Notes under the pieces: generated by a model
Databases searched by the model: none
Told to the model about the DNA's origin: nothing
What the model saw: the letters and a program-made list of their open reading frames with translations, nothing else
Position numbers and translations under genes: made by a program
In this document: positions 1-11,979 of the stretch, one piece after another
Numbering within the stretch: the stretch's first letter is position 1
Layout: each line of letters opens with the position of its first letter
NCBI GenBank assembly: GCA_012656075.1
Contig: JAAKBF010000214.1
Location: 434,001 to 498,000 of the forward strand
Length of the DNA stretch: 64,000 bases
Origin: Phytophthora hibernalis
Lineage: Eukaryota > Oomycota > Peronosporomycetes > Peronosporales > Peronosporaceae
Direction of reading: 5' to 3'

Positions 1-669
1 CGACGTGGCGGGGATGTACTAGTATACTTAAAGTACATGTATGTACTAACTGCAGTACTGTACATTCATGTACATGTACATTGTAACTCATTTCGACGCT
101 GCCATCTGAGCAAAGGTAGCACCACAAGCGTCTAGCTGTCGTCGACTATAGTACATGCAGCGCTGGCAACATTTAATTGCCGCTGCGGCGACTAACGTTA
201 TTAATAAAAGCAGGCTGTCCACGCTGCTCTTCCGACGCCTCCACATCCTTGCGAATTGGGCTGGCCGGTGGCGTGGCTAGCGCGCACCCAGGACCGATAG
301 CGGAGTTCGCTGCGTTTCAGCTGCAGCTTGTCCTCCAGAGTGGGGCGTTATGCAGTAATGCACGAGGTTGCATCCTCGCCTCAAGTGGCAGGGCAAAGAC
401 AAGCTGTCCGAGCTCAGGCAACACACAGGAAAGCTGCTGGCCTTGGCTTGATGTTACCGTACCGGTAATGGTGCCACGGTGCACTGCCACCAACGGCAGC
501 AGCCCATGTTTATCTCGCCACGCCCCGGCTGGCGAGGGAAGCACGTGCGCGTGGCATTGGCAACGCGAGCGCGGGATGGGTGTCAGCAGAGGGCGCGATA
601 GTCGTGAGGTTGCACGGGGAATCAGAGACTCTCACTGCTGGTCAAAAGCGGTGAATCATTCCGGGCTGG
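1..669. other. Left edge, no gene recognised
   Basis: No coding sequence could be supported here. The first 85 bases are rich in short GTAC/ACATGTAC palindromes. The open frames on both strands between about 177 and 640 have no recognisable domain and overlap each other in opposite directions. Confidence 0.4.
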
Positions 670-831
670 GAGACTTTGCCCGAGATACTTTCGAGGAATT
701 CCTGTACTTTTCTACATGTTTTCGGCCTTCTTGTCCACCACAAGGAGCGCTTCGAGTCGCACATGAATGAAAAGAGCGATCGCTTGATTGAGAAGAAGCT
801 AGCAATGGAAGAACGCATCAGGTCACGCTGA
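670..831 (+). CDS. Possible last exon of an unidentified gene
   Basis: After an in-frame TGA near 667 the frame stays open to a TGA at 829-831. The second half reads as a charged helical stretch (HHKERFESHMNEKSDRLIEK, then a Lys/Glu/Arg-rich end) with coding-like composition. No start codon lies at its beginning, so if real it would be the terminal exon of a gene whose earlier exons are not visible. Product unknown. It could be chance. Confidence 0.2.
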   Translation, partial: ETLPEILSRNSCTFLHVFGLLVHHKERFESHMNEKSDRLIEKKLAMEERIRSR

Positions 832-988
832 TGGTTTCCAGTTCGAGTCCGTCTCAGAAGCCTCGTTTGCCATCCGGCGGGCGAGGGTTGCATCTGTGTA
901 AATAGAGGCTGCGTCGTCACGTTGCCCTTTTGCGCCTCAAAATCCAGGTGAACTGGCTCGTGCAGGTCTGATCGATTGATGTGCGTTT

Positions 989-1010
989 GCTCTCCAATTC
1001 CCAATTTGCC
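989..1010 (+). promoter_or_regulatory. Oomycete-like core promoter (Inr/FPR-like)
   Basis: The block CTCTCCAATTCCCAATTTGC resembles the oomycete initiator followed by the flanking promoter region (a TCAnTYY-like start followed by an AATTTGC-like element). It sits about 67-88 bases before the ATG at 1077, a usual distance for Phytophthora genes. The match is approximate and judged by eye. Confidence 0.35.
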
Positions 1011-1076
1011 TGCTCGTGTGCACTTCGCGTTCGGGCTTGCAGATTACACAGACTCTCGTCTATCCCAGTCCAAAGA

Positions 1077-2579
1077 ATGAAGGTCTTCTCGACTCTGGCG
1101 CTCACGGCGTCCTTCGCCGTGGCCGCGCGCGCGCAGTCCACCGAGTCCAGCGCCGGCACCGTCGAGGCCTCGTCGGCTACCACGTCCGACTCGTCCGCCT
1201 CGACCACGACGACGACGACGTCCAGCGGCTCAGCGGCCAACGACTTCATGAGCTCCCTGTCGGCCGGCTCCTCGTCGGGCGCTGTGGAAGTCGGACGCCT
1301 ACCACTTCTCCCCGTGCACGTGGTGCAGGCCCGCGTGCAGAGCGACATGCCCGCGTGGAACGACGAGCTGCAGCGTTTCGTGTCAACGTACTACGACGAC
1401 GCCACGGAGGCTTACGTGGGGCTCATGGATACAGTGAACACGGCGTCTGTAGAAGGCGCACTCATGTACGTGCAGGCCGAGGGCATCAACTACGACACGC
1501 GATCGACGGAGGAGCGCTGCACGCGCAAGAACGAGATGGCGTACGTCGTGTTCTACGAGTTCGCGGTGGCGCAGACGAACGAGACGCTCGCGCTGTACGA
1601 GGACGCGGCCGACCAGAACGAGTACGGCACGATGCTCGCCATGGACTCGGGCCGCTGCACGCCCAGCTCTACCACGTCCTCGGGCGGGGAGGGGTTCCCC
1701 ACGGCCTGCTACTACTTTAACGGCGACGAAGGCGAGCCCGAGGTCGGACCCTTCATTGGAGGCACGACCAAGGAGACGGACCCGCGCGCCCTACCCGAAC
1801 AACGTGTGGTACTCGTTCCCCAACTCGTGTCCACTCGAGGAGTGGAGCGACAAGACGTCCGAGTGTCGCGCGAGCACCCGCCAGGGACTGTGCGACGTGG
1901 GCATCATGCCCGACGGCATTAGCTGCACGTTCGGGTACCGTGTGCTGGGCTTCATCCTGATCGACGACCTGGTGGGTATCACGTCATTGGTGAGTAACAC
2001 GACGGGCGAGACATACGCCAACTTTACGGAGTTCTGCGAGGACGGCGGTGTCGAGTTCGAGGCCACGACGGACGGCGAATGGATCGACGGCCTGTCGTTC
2101 TGGGAGAACCCGCAGGACGAGGCTACCAATTCCGAGCGCGCCACGAAGCTGGTTGAGGCCTACTATAACTTGACGAACGGCCTCATTGAGACGTCGGGTC
2201 TGGACTCGTCCATCATTGAGCACATGCTGCCTCTGCCCACCCCTGCGGAGCTCGCGGCCGAAAACCCGGCGTGCTACCTCAACGTGAAGAAGTGCAACTC
2301 GGACTACGGCTGCAAGCGTGAGCTCTATGGCTCCACTTGCACGGTCTGCAACTCGACGTCGGACGAGTGTGAGACCGCCCCAGTGACTGGACGTTCCCCA
2401 CTCTGGAGAAGGCTGTGGGCGAGAACGGCGGCACAGGCGACGCCTCGGCGGACAGCTCGTCCACCAAGGACTCGACTTCGGGCGCTGACGGCTCGAGCTC
2501 CAGCGGTGCTGCCATGAACGCCGTGTCGGCGGTGTTCATCTCGACAATGCTGGCTCTGGCCACGGCCCTTTTCTTGTAG
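1077..2579 (+). CDS. Secreted cysteine-containing protein, probably GPI-anchored
   Basis: Function not recognised. The ATG at 1077 begins a clear signal peptide (hydrophobic core FSTLALTASFAVAA, likely cleavage after ARA) followed by a Ser/Thr-rich linker. The mature part has scattered cysteines, acidic and aromatic patches and N-glycosylation-type Asn sites. The end (after about 2385) is a Ser/Asp-rich spacer and a final hydrophobic tail (FISTMLALATALFL), the pattern of a GPI-anchor signal, so it is probably exported to the cell surface. The frame changes twice: near 1780-1786 in a CCC run (one base too many) and at 2378-2381 in a CCCC run (one too few). The net frame is restored and the protein character continues across both points, so these are probably sequence errors. 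Length about 500 residues. Confidence 0.7.
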
Positions 2580-2766
2580 ATGCCAAGTGAATGAGCTGCT
2601 GCTGATTGACCGACCTACATGTAGATGATGGCAAGAGGAATGAAACCTTGATTCTGTTTGTAGTTTTCAAGCTTTGAATTGATAGTGAGCTCAGTGCAGT
2701 CGAAGGAAAGAGGTTGTTAAATCAGTGCAAACATCGTTGAATCAGCTTCAGTACTTCGTCGTCGTG

Positions 2767-5700
2767 CTACATGTAGCCCTGGTCGCTGGAAACTTTCGCA
2801 GGTGTCCGTGTCATCACCCACGCGCTCACGCTGTTGCTGCGTTCGTGCGGGAACTCGTCCAGGATGGCTTCGAACCGCTTGCTTGTGAGCACGAACAGAC
2901 TTGTCACGCATAGCGCCACGCACGTCGCGTTGCGCGGTGTGCCAAACAGCAGCGAGCGCTCGCCGAAGTAGTCGAACGGACCTTTGTAGATCTTCTCCTC
3001 GCGCTCCGTCAGATCGTTGATGTCGGTCACGGCTCCGGTGGGCGACATTAGCGCCACGAGACTCTTCTGTCGCTGCTTCAGGGCTGCCGGGTCCGCTTTC
3101 TTCGACTTTCGCTTGCGAATTGATGCGCGCATACTCACCCTCACCCACTCGTTAACGGAGACCATGGAGGCCTCATCTTTGCCAAGAGGAGGATCATCGT
3201 CCTCTTCCTCTGCATCAACAGCACCATCTGCAGTCGGAGGCTTTCGCTTTCGCACAGCTGAGATGAGAACGATGCCGCTTTCGACTATGTAGAGACTTCG
3301 CTCCATATCACCGCGCTGGATGATGACATCGTTACGCACGAAGAACTCGTGTTGCAGAGCAGCGATAATCGCTCGAGCGAAGGCGGGGTCGCAGCGCGTG
3401 ATGAGAGCCACGTTCTCGAGCAGACTGGAGTGCACATGCTGCGCCAAGTCCTGCCTGACAGAAGGCGGCAGGCCTCGGAGTAGATCCCGTTCGTGGCGAC
3501 CCCGACTCTCACGCCACGAAAGAGCAAAGTACACCTGCATCTGCCGCCACGTATCGGTTGGAAAGCGGTGGAAGCGCAGGAAGTGGCCGACCTGAGACAC
3601 CTTCTCCTCGAATTCAGCACGCCGACCCAGCTCCATGTCAAAGTACTTGTAAAAGCCACCCGAAAGCATACTGAAGATGACCACGGAAATGAAGATCACA
3701 GCCATCGTGACCAAAGTCTCCTGCGCGTTCATGGGGATGATGTCTCCGTAGCAAACCGTTGTGATGGCGCCAATACTGAAGTGATAAGTGCGTAGGTAAG
3801 ATTGGAGAATCGGCACCTTACGAATGTCTGCCAAATTGTGGACACCATTTCCAAACACCAGCATATCTGGAGTAGTGAGCCACGACCGCTCTCCGTCGTC
3901 GTAGGCCAAGTACGACACGCCATAAAACAAGCACGAAAGCCAATGGGTCCCCAACAAGAAGTCGATCGCGAGACGAACGAGGTAGCAAGTGCCCGCAGTC
4001 AAGCCTCGTACCCGTCTGTCGTACAGCAGAAACCGCTGTAGTTGATCACTCAGAGGTCGCAGGTGCACGATGCGCAGGAACCGGTTAATGCGAAAGAAAG
4101 CAAACGTGTGCCAATTCAGCAGACCGCCCATCGGAGCAAACACGAGAGGCCACTCGGACGTCGTCGCAGGTGGGGGCGCGTATCCTGCTTGCCTCAGACT
4201 CACCACGAACACGAACATGAGAATTTCCACCGGCAGCATCGACAGCACATCCACCAAGTACCAGCCGTAACGCCAATAGTGCCGAGCAATTCGCTCTGGG
4301 TCCGTCACAATCTCGCCGCCTCTGGTCGTGTACACAAAATAGTTGCGGCGCAGCACGAAATCCACAACGCATGCCACGTCGGCAATCAAATACTCGAAGG
4401 CGAACCAGACGATGACAATAGTTGCATGGTCAGCTTCGTTCAAAATGCCATCCAGAAAGCCGATTTGAAACGGAATCATCACTAAGTAGTAGAAAGTCAC
4501 CACAAGCATGAAGGCGGCCCAAACATCTCGGAAACGTGAATTTTGGTCAAACCGCACACCTCGCGCACTTGGAGTCGACCAAATAGAATAAGGAAAGTTT
4601 TGGCGCTCAAGTTGACTGTCGGCCGAGACAAACGCAGAAACCTTTCTGCTGTGTTTTCGCCACCATCGCGACCACCGTGGGTTTGAGAATTTTCTGGACC
4701 CCGCGGTCTGAGCTAGCATTGTAGGATGAAAGGAACGCGTTTTCGGATCAATTGGTGGGGTGGCCATGCGCTGCTCGAGGATACGCACTTCCGAGGGGGA
4801 TAGCTGAAACTTTGACCGCATATTAGTTGGGTCCGATTGAATTGAGTGTCGTCGCTTGACATTCATTCGAATGCACATTGCCATCTCCTTGAGCTGGACC
4901 GATCGCGTTTCATTGTACGAAGGAGGTACACATATCGAAGACCGTCGTCGTGTGACCCTACCTGCTGCCCCATCCACAACTCGAATGCTACGTAAGTCCT
5001 CTTGTACATGCCCCCAGGCCACGTGGAAGAGTTGAATAGCCCGAAGGCGTTTCTCATGGCGCTTCCAGCGTAGCTCGGTATTAGCTGAAAATCGGTCAAG
5101 TGGTTGCCTTGGTTCTTCATCTGGTATTGAATTGGGTGACACCCATGCTGGAAGGAAGTTTGGCGGAGGTTTGGCAGGTTCCAATGTCAATAGCGATGAA
5201 CTAATTGGCTGCACAAGCGTTGACACGAGACCCTCAGGCACTTCGAATGTTTGCTCACGAGCGCTCCGATATGATTCCATTATGCTTCGACACGAGTCCA
5301 GTATGTCTCTTTCTGCCATGTCAGAGACAGACGACGACGCGTCTGATGTCGATACACGGCGTCGAAATACGCTAACAGGTCCTTGCATCGCTGTTGGTAG
5401 CAAAGAGTTGGCTCCACTGTTACTACTTCTGCCGGTGACCCCACTTCTCGATGCACGCCTGAGCATGGATTCCCTCGGTCTGGAGTTCTTCCGGACAAAT
5501 GTCCGCATGATCGCGATCGATCGACACTTTGGTCCTAGCGCCGGAACAGGTGTATCGTTCTTGATGTAGAAATTCTTGGCAATGTTCAAAAATCCCCAAG
5601 CTGTTCGCCTGTATTCGCATGTAACCACTGCAAGTACAGCCTGCTCCACTTGCGCGCGCACGATGGGAGGCCACAAGCGATCCCATATGCGACGGTGTAG

Positions 5701-8700
5701 TTGCAGGACTTGACAGGTTTGCACGGCTCGGACGAAGAAGAGCCGCCTAGAACCGGGGAGAAAGAAGGCAAACTCACCGAAAAGAGCTCCATCCGTGAGC
5801 GCTCCGTAAACGATTCCAGTTCGGGGTGCAACTCGTTCAGCGCAGCCACGTTTGAGTATGTACAGTCGGGTACCTATGCGGTTAGATTCGCAAATTATGT
5901 CGCCAGGCATGTAGATTTCGAGAACGAGCGCACGAGCCACAACCTCCAGTTGCGCATGATTTAGGGCTGCAAACTCGGGTAAAGGCTGCAGCAGACTATT
6001 ATACATTTCTCCTGCAACAAGTGCACGTAGCGTAGCCGGTAGGTCTCGGAAGGTGGAATGTATCTCCAACTCCAGCTGGCACTCAGCCTTAATGGCGAGA
6101 CCTTTCATCGCTCGCTGTCGCAGATGGTCGGGTAATGCTCGCTGCTTTGCATATTGCTGGAAGTCCTCCACGCGATCGTTTCGCTGTTTGCGCGCCTTGT
6201 CAAGTGTAATCATCAGCGCATTAATGCGGCCAATCACTTGTCCGATGAATACCCACCCAAGCAAACACGTGAAAAGCTCGTAAAATGACTCGAGGAAGTT
6301 CCGCGCCAAGATATCGCCGAAGCAGTCCACAGTAAACTACGGTCACATATAAAACTGTTAAGTCACACCGAATAAATGAGTCAACCAAGTCAAATAATAA
6401 TACTTACGGCGGATAGACACCAGTACATGGAACGGATGTAGTGCACGGTTGGGTTGTTTGGATTCTGCTTTAGTACCAAGTCCACTGAGACCCAACTTGT
6501 TGTGACGAGTCCGGTCTCGAGTTGCGCCCAGCCTATTAGGTAGTAGATGCTACCAATGTAATGAGCTGTGGATATAAATATGAGGAAAAACTTGACCAAG
6601 TCGAAAACACTTAAAAGTACAGCGTTGCCGTGCAAAAATCGTTCCTGAATCTCCGTGTGGATTTCCTGAAGCAGTTCACCCAGTTGCAAGCAACGCAAAA
6701 GCCGTGGCAACCGAGAAGCAGTCATACCAAAATTGTCTCCACGATAATATAACGGAAGCATCCCTAGGCAGTCTTGCCAGATGCGGCCACTTGAACAGTA
6801 GCGGCACTTGATGACCTCTGGATCAAGCACAGGCTCGCCAAACTCAACAAAACCTAAGTGTCCGAACTTTAGGTACACGTCGGCAAAAAGCAACACATCC
6901 AGTAAGTAATCTATCCCTGTTAGCCACGCCATGGTATTAGCTTTCGGGTATGGGAGGAATGCCAGCCGAAAAATGATAACGTAAAAATTGTACACGAGAA
7001 TGAAACCAATTACACGGTGCCACCAGCGTGCAAAGGTCTTCGTCGGGTCCACCACGCGAGCTCCGCGTTTTTCCAGCTTCGACTTACTGCTATCAACGTA
7101 AAGCGATGTGCAGGTACCCAACACGCGCACAATTTTCTTGTTGCTTTCACCTTGAAAATTAGCACTATGAGCAGCGACCAAGCTTCGAGTCCTTTCACGA
7201 AGCTCCACTTTTCGTGCCCGAAGGCGTGCCACATATTGCGGGAAGCGAGCGCTCAAAGCCAGAAGTCGCGGCGCCGTATCACGGCTACGCGCGCACTTGA
7301 CACCACACGAATACTAACCTCGTACACCTTGGGAATGTCGGCTAAGCTCTCTTCACCAAAGTAGTCGTGCTGTTTCAAAACTGAGATCGGAACGGGGCTG
7401 CATCACCTACCGTAGGGTCCCTCATTGTGCCCATTGTCAGCTTAAAGCTTCCATACCTAAACAATTTTGGTAGCCGTTCGCTTGGTTGCTCTACTAGTAG
7501 CGGCTTCATCATAGGAAGCGATGTTATAATTGAAGATCGCTGCGACGAAATCGAGGAGCGATAGCATTCTTCTTCCAAAGCTTGAAACCGTGGATGAATA
7601 AGTGGTATCGCTGGTGTTGATCCATCCTTCAGACGAAATGTCGATGCTGCCATTCGTGCGCCATCACGAGTGCGTTTCATAGCTGCAGTGGCCACAAGGT
7701 GAATAGATTTTCTAGCTAGGCGACTAGCAGAAAAATCTTGGTTGGCGTTGTAACTGGTTCTAGAGGTACGGGTGGTAATAGACACTCGAGTTCGCCACTG
7801 AGGACCACAAAAACTCGCTCGCCAAATGACCTTCTTTGATTACCATCACGTTCCGCAAGAAGTGCTCGCATGTAACAATGAGCGTTAGTTGTTGCATGAA
7901 CAATGCTGCATCCCCATTCTTGTTTGCTGCGCGGAGGCCGCGATCTTCAATAAAGAGCGCACAACGGCGCAAGTCTGGTGCGTACAATTGAGATGAGACG
8001 GCGCGGCGCAACGATCGAGGTAAATGCTCGAACATCTCCAGGTCGCCCACCGCGCTGCCGTTCAACTTCCACTTTGCTTCATAGTAGCTGCGCACGGTGC
8101 GCTTTGTAACCTCTGATACCGATGCCATACTAGGACTCATCAAAAGCACGTTAATCCCTCGATTCGGTCATGTCTTATGGTTGTCAGAACGTTGATCTGC
8201 GCTAACACACTTGATAGAGCACAACTAGTAATGTAGCAAATATTGGCACCGAAGAAGATCCAGAGAGCATCGACAATACACTCACGCGTCGTGAATGCCA
8301 CGATGTCACCAAAACCCACAGTGGAAAGAATCACAATACTCCATAGCATTGAACGCAGATACGGAGCATCCGTATCAAAAGCGCTGCGGTCGTACATATA
8401 CCAGGTGCAATTATCGAAAAGACTGGCATCCTCGAGACATTGAGAAAGCGAGATTGACCTGGGCGCCACTCCATTGACCGGCAGACCACCCTCGAACGAA
8501 GTCCTGTCCGCTACAGCAAAAAAATGCAGGCTGCTGTATGAGCCATTGACGTGCAAAAGACCACCACATCTGAAAGGAGCTGAATTGCAGGTCCGTAACC
8601 GCGCCCTGCTAACACTCCGTGCATTTTACCACGCAATTTCCGTACGCGCAGCAGTCGTAGCAGTCGAAGACATCTGAAGACGTGGACGCTGCGTCTGCTG

Positions 8701-11366
8701 AACAATTCTTTTGGTAATATGTCCCAGACCAGTGCAGCAGGCGCAAGCGCAATGATTTCTAACACGAGACTGTCGTGCTGTAAGTATAGTTGAAAAATCT
8801 GTGAATTTCGTATCGCTAGAGCTTGATTGGGCGATTCCAATGAAAAGCGCACTGCGGGATCATTCTCTCCATTTCGAGCCGAGGTAGCAAGGAAATCGTC
8901 ATTAATTTCAATTCCAGCATACAGTCTGGCAAAATAACGTGCCCTCAAGTACACGTCGGCATAGAAAAAGAACTCCACGAAAAGCGAGGTGAGAAAGGTA
9001 GTAATCTGAAAACTTCGTGGAGCAGTACCATCACTGGTATCGCCCGCAACACCATTTAGAAGTCCAAACCCGCGTTGAAACGCGAGGTGATACGGCACTT
9101 CGGCGAGAAGGTAAAGCATAAGAATACACTCTGCAAGTGCCCATTTCTGCCTGAACGCCGAATTTGGCATCCGCCACTTAGATACCTTGCTCACGATTAC
9201 CTGAGTTAGACTGCTAGATAAAAGACGCTCGGAATCTGGGATTGCAGCAGCAGAGATAGCAGCCGCAGCACTGCGTAGTTTTCGAGCCTCGACAGCTTGT
9301 AGGAGAAGGCTTCCGTGCCCAAAGACCTTGGAATGTCGTGCTCGTGTCTTCATTGACGTCACCGAATCCACGCGCTCGTCTGACTCATTACCGAATGTTG
9401 ACGTGTGGTCGTCTACAGTTGTCAGCGCCTTCGTGCCAAACTTTTGTATTAACAGTGAAGCGTAAACCAACTTCGAAAAATGTTTTGCTAGCGCAGCTTT
9501 AAACGATTTTGAAGGAAGATGCCAAACCTCGCAGAAAATAGCAGCCTCTAGTCGGTACCGTGCTAGATGACGCTCAAAAAGTGCGTATTCGGCGTAGGCA
9601 TCACCAGCCACAATGCGACCGACGGACGTGCCTTGCGCGTCTACCAGCCGAACCTCCCCACATGCCACAATAAACATCTCGTCTGTTTCTCCAGGTTGCA
9701 GTAACGTTTGCCCAGGAGCGTACACATCACGTACTAGTGACCCCATGATAGTGCGCAAGAAGGCACCTTTGCGCCGCCGAAAAATTGTCAGCGGTGCGAT
9801 GGCTTTATAGCGCACATAATGGGAACACTGCGTGCGATAATGTGGTGGTAAAGCTGCCAGGATCAGTTCTTCTTCCACACCGTTGCGGGTCCGTTGCATG
9901 TACTGAAAGTACGTGTCCACCGACGTCACTAGCTCCTTCGGGGCCTTTCGCGCTACTAAAAACTATAATGCATGCAAGGAGGTAGACCACGACAAATTCG
10001 CCCATCAGAATAAACAAACTCTTAATCTGCTTGCGTCAGCTCATTCACATCACTTACCTGGAGAGCTTGCTCAAGGCGTGTGCTGATATTGCTGGTCAAG
10101 TTGACATCTTTGTGTGTGAAGTAGAATGTATACGCTGTCAGAATAGCTGTGACCCACAGGCCGGCGAAAAATTGTATAATGATTCGATAGCCCGTCTCGG
10201 CTAATGTGACAGGTATAACGTCTCCTTGGCCCATTGTGACCACGGTTTTGCTCGCCCAATATATTGTGCGCACATATTGCCGAAAATACGAGGCATTCTC
10301 CAAGCGGTCACGAAGCACCCAACACCCAGATGATTCGAGAGTCTGCACACACAGCGTAAAGTCCAAGCCACATTCCCAATGAGCCAACAGCATGTAGCCG
10401 GAGGCTGCGACGTGACAAAAGTACAAACCGTTCAGAAGGAGAACTACTGCATTAGCCACGGTGCCCGAAGTCAGTTTCTGGGGAATACTTCCAATCGCCG
10501 CTGCCAGTTGCGGGCCCAATCGTAGGCGCGCAGTAGGGAGGCGCAAAAGTCCAAAGATGTGGAGAATGTTGACATGCTGGCCACGCAAAATGAGCAGCAC
10601 CAATAATTCCCAAGGAATGCAGTACATCAGCAAGAATATCCACGCAAAACACCCTTCAGGAGAAGCTCTCTTTTGGTACTGCTCGTGGAACTTCGGATAC
10701 TGCGGTTACTATTAGGATTTTTGTTGCCTTCCTCATCATCTTCATCGTCTTGCATCGGCGGAGCTAGCTCGGATTGGCTCACTCTTTGATGGAGCAAAAG
10801 CCGCACACCGATCGATATCTCTTTGCGGGAATTCCAGATATGTAAGGGACTACCGATCACGTCAATGGCGGTAAACAAAACAAGCTCCGCTAACCAAGCA
10901 TCGTCGTACTGTATCGCACTTTGCCACGGGTCAAAATAGAATCCCACACGCAGTGGAGTACTCAGCAACACGTACACCGAGTCCGCAAAACTCGCAGCAG
11001 CTAAAATGTTTGCCGACGTGCACCACTTTTCCACGCTACAATCCACCGTCCGAATCGTTCAACCACGACAATTAGAGAGTGTGGCCGGTGCCTTCGCCTT
11101 TGAGCCCCCAAAGAAATACGGGAAGCTTGACGCTCATCGCCTTCAGTTGGTTTTGGTAGCACTCGTATCGCTCGCGTAAGCCCCTGCGATAAACTCGGGA
11201 AAATTGAGGTTCGCCGCGGCACAGAAAGGTTGGAGAGTCCGATTCGTTTGGCGTCCTGCACGATTTTCTGCTCGAGGACGTCGTGCGCGGGAGCTTGCGG
11301 CAGGATAATACCGCTCACCGCATGATCCCGGAACTCGGACAGCCCGGGCCACTCGTGCTTCACCAT
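2767..11366 (-). CDS. Four-repeat (pseudo-tetrameric) cyclic-nucleotide-binding-domain cation channel
   Basis: One polypeptide of about 2,800 residues, read from 11366 down to 2767, contains four consecutive units, each S1-S6 plus a C-linker and cyclic-nucleotide-binding domain (CNBD). Unit I: S1 near 11000, filter TMGQGD (about 10222-10239), CNBD about 9790-9450. Unit II: S1 near 9150, Arg-rich S4 (CLRLLRLLRVRKLR), filter TVGFGD (8305-8322), CNBD about 7870-7250. Unit III: S1 near 7010, filter VDCFGD across the intron at 6337-6407, CNBD about 5920-5650. Unit IV: S1 near 4510, filter TVCYGD (3742-3759), CNBD about 3350-2800. It would act in a membrane as a single-chain equivalent of a tetrameric CNG/HCN/KCNH channel. 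Family precedent is the four-repeat CNGK channel of sea-urchin sperm. Two introns are seen. Seven further frame breaks coincide with single-base loss in homopolymers, and one more falls near 7740-7790. The start at 11366 is the first convincing ATG; the N-terminus could extend upstream. Confidence 0.85.
6337..6407 (-). other. Intron in the channel gene (71 bp)
   Basis: On the minus strand the donor is GTAAGT (6407-6402) and the acceptor is CGTAG ending at 6337. Splicing joins the pore helix (SMYWCLSA) to FTVDCFGDI and restores a continuous selectivity filter and S6, which fixes both splice sites. Confidence 0.85.
9963..10057 (-). other. Intron in the channel gene (95 bp)
   Basis: Minus-strand donor GTAAGT (10057-10052) and acceptor ATTATAG ending at 9963. 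Removal joins the end of S6/C-linker of unit I (STRLEQALQ) in frame to FLVARKAPKELV, leading into the C-linker and first CNBD. Unspliced reading hits stops. Confidence 0.8.
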
Positions 11367-11979
11367 GCCAGCATCCACACACTGGCGTCTTCGGACTGAT
11401 AACGCACTGTAGAGAAGAGTTCAAGATTGTTAGCACAAGCCACCGACAACAAGACCCCCAGTGTGTTGTCACCGAGGCGTTGAAGAAGGCAGAGCGGTTC
11501 GTTCTGCTAGGACTATTTTTGCGACTGCAAACCACCACAGGACATCCGTTTCGCGTATGAAGCGTCTTCACGAACTAAACACATTGGCAAAACAGTCAGC
11601 TAGTTAGTCCACGAAACCTTTGCATCGTCACTACATGTAGAACATCGCACGCCTTATTCTGAATAAATATACTTCTTTGGATGCGTCTGCCACGGAAATC
11701 AATATTCTAGCTCGTTCTTAGCTCCGTTGTACTCCGAAGTAACAACGTCGCCGTGGTCTCAGAAATGGCGAAAGGTTTTCAAAGTACCGCATGGACAGCG
11801 ACTTCAGCTTGGAAAAATAGTCACTTTTTCCACAGCGGTACGTCGAACTGTTTCTCTTCAGCCTGAACTTGGACATTGCGATGGCTTCAGGTAGCATTCG
11901 CCGCACTAACGCCGTCGACTCACTCGCAGCTGTGATCCCCCGGCCCAATGTGTAGTCAGTCGTTGATATCGATGTTTGC
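11367..11979. other. Region between channel and PP2C genes
   Basis: It should hold the 3' flank of the phosphatase gene and the promoter/N-terminus of the channel gene. Short coding-like stretches on both strands around 11400-11560 could be an upstream channel exon but no clear start or splice pair could be fixed. A perfect 10-base palindrome CTACATGTAG lies at 11631-11640. Confidence 0.4.

Noticed and set aside
177..1004. Several opposed open frames at the left edge
   Set aside because: They overlap each other, have arginine/serine-rich random composition and no signal or domain. Only the possible exon ending at 831 was kept, at low confidence.
1077..2579. RXLR or Crinkler effector
   Set aside because: There is a signal peptide but no RXLR/dEER or LFLAK motif; the C-terminal hydrophobic tail points to a GPI-anchored surface protein instead.
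7318..7320. Intron with donor GTTAGT near 7318 in the channel gene
   Set aside because: Reading straight through continues the CNBD (VSIRVVSSARVAVIRRRDFW) and only a one-base T-run loss at 7255-7257 is needed; the splice alternative gives the wrong phase.
11143..11571. Upstream first exon of the channel at 11571
   Set aside because: The frame is composition-poor and no splice pair joins it convincingly to the channel reading frame.
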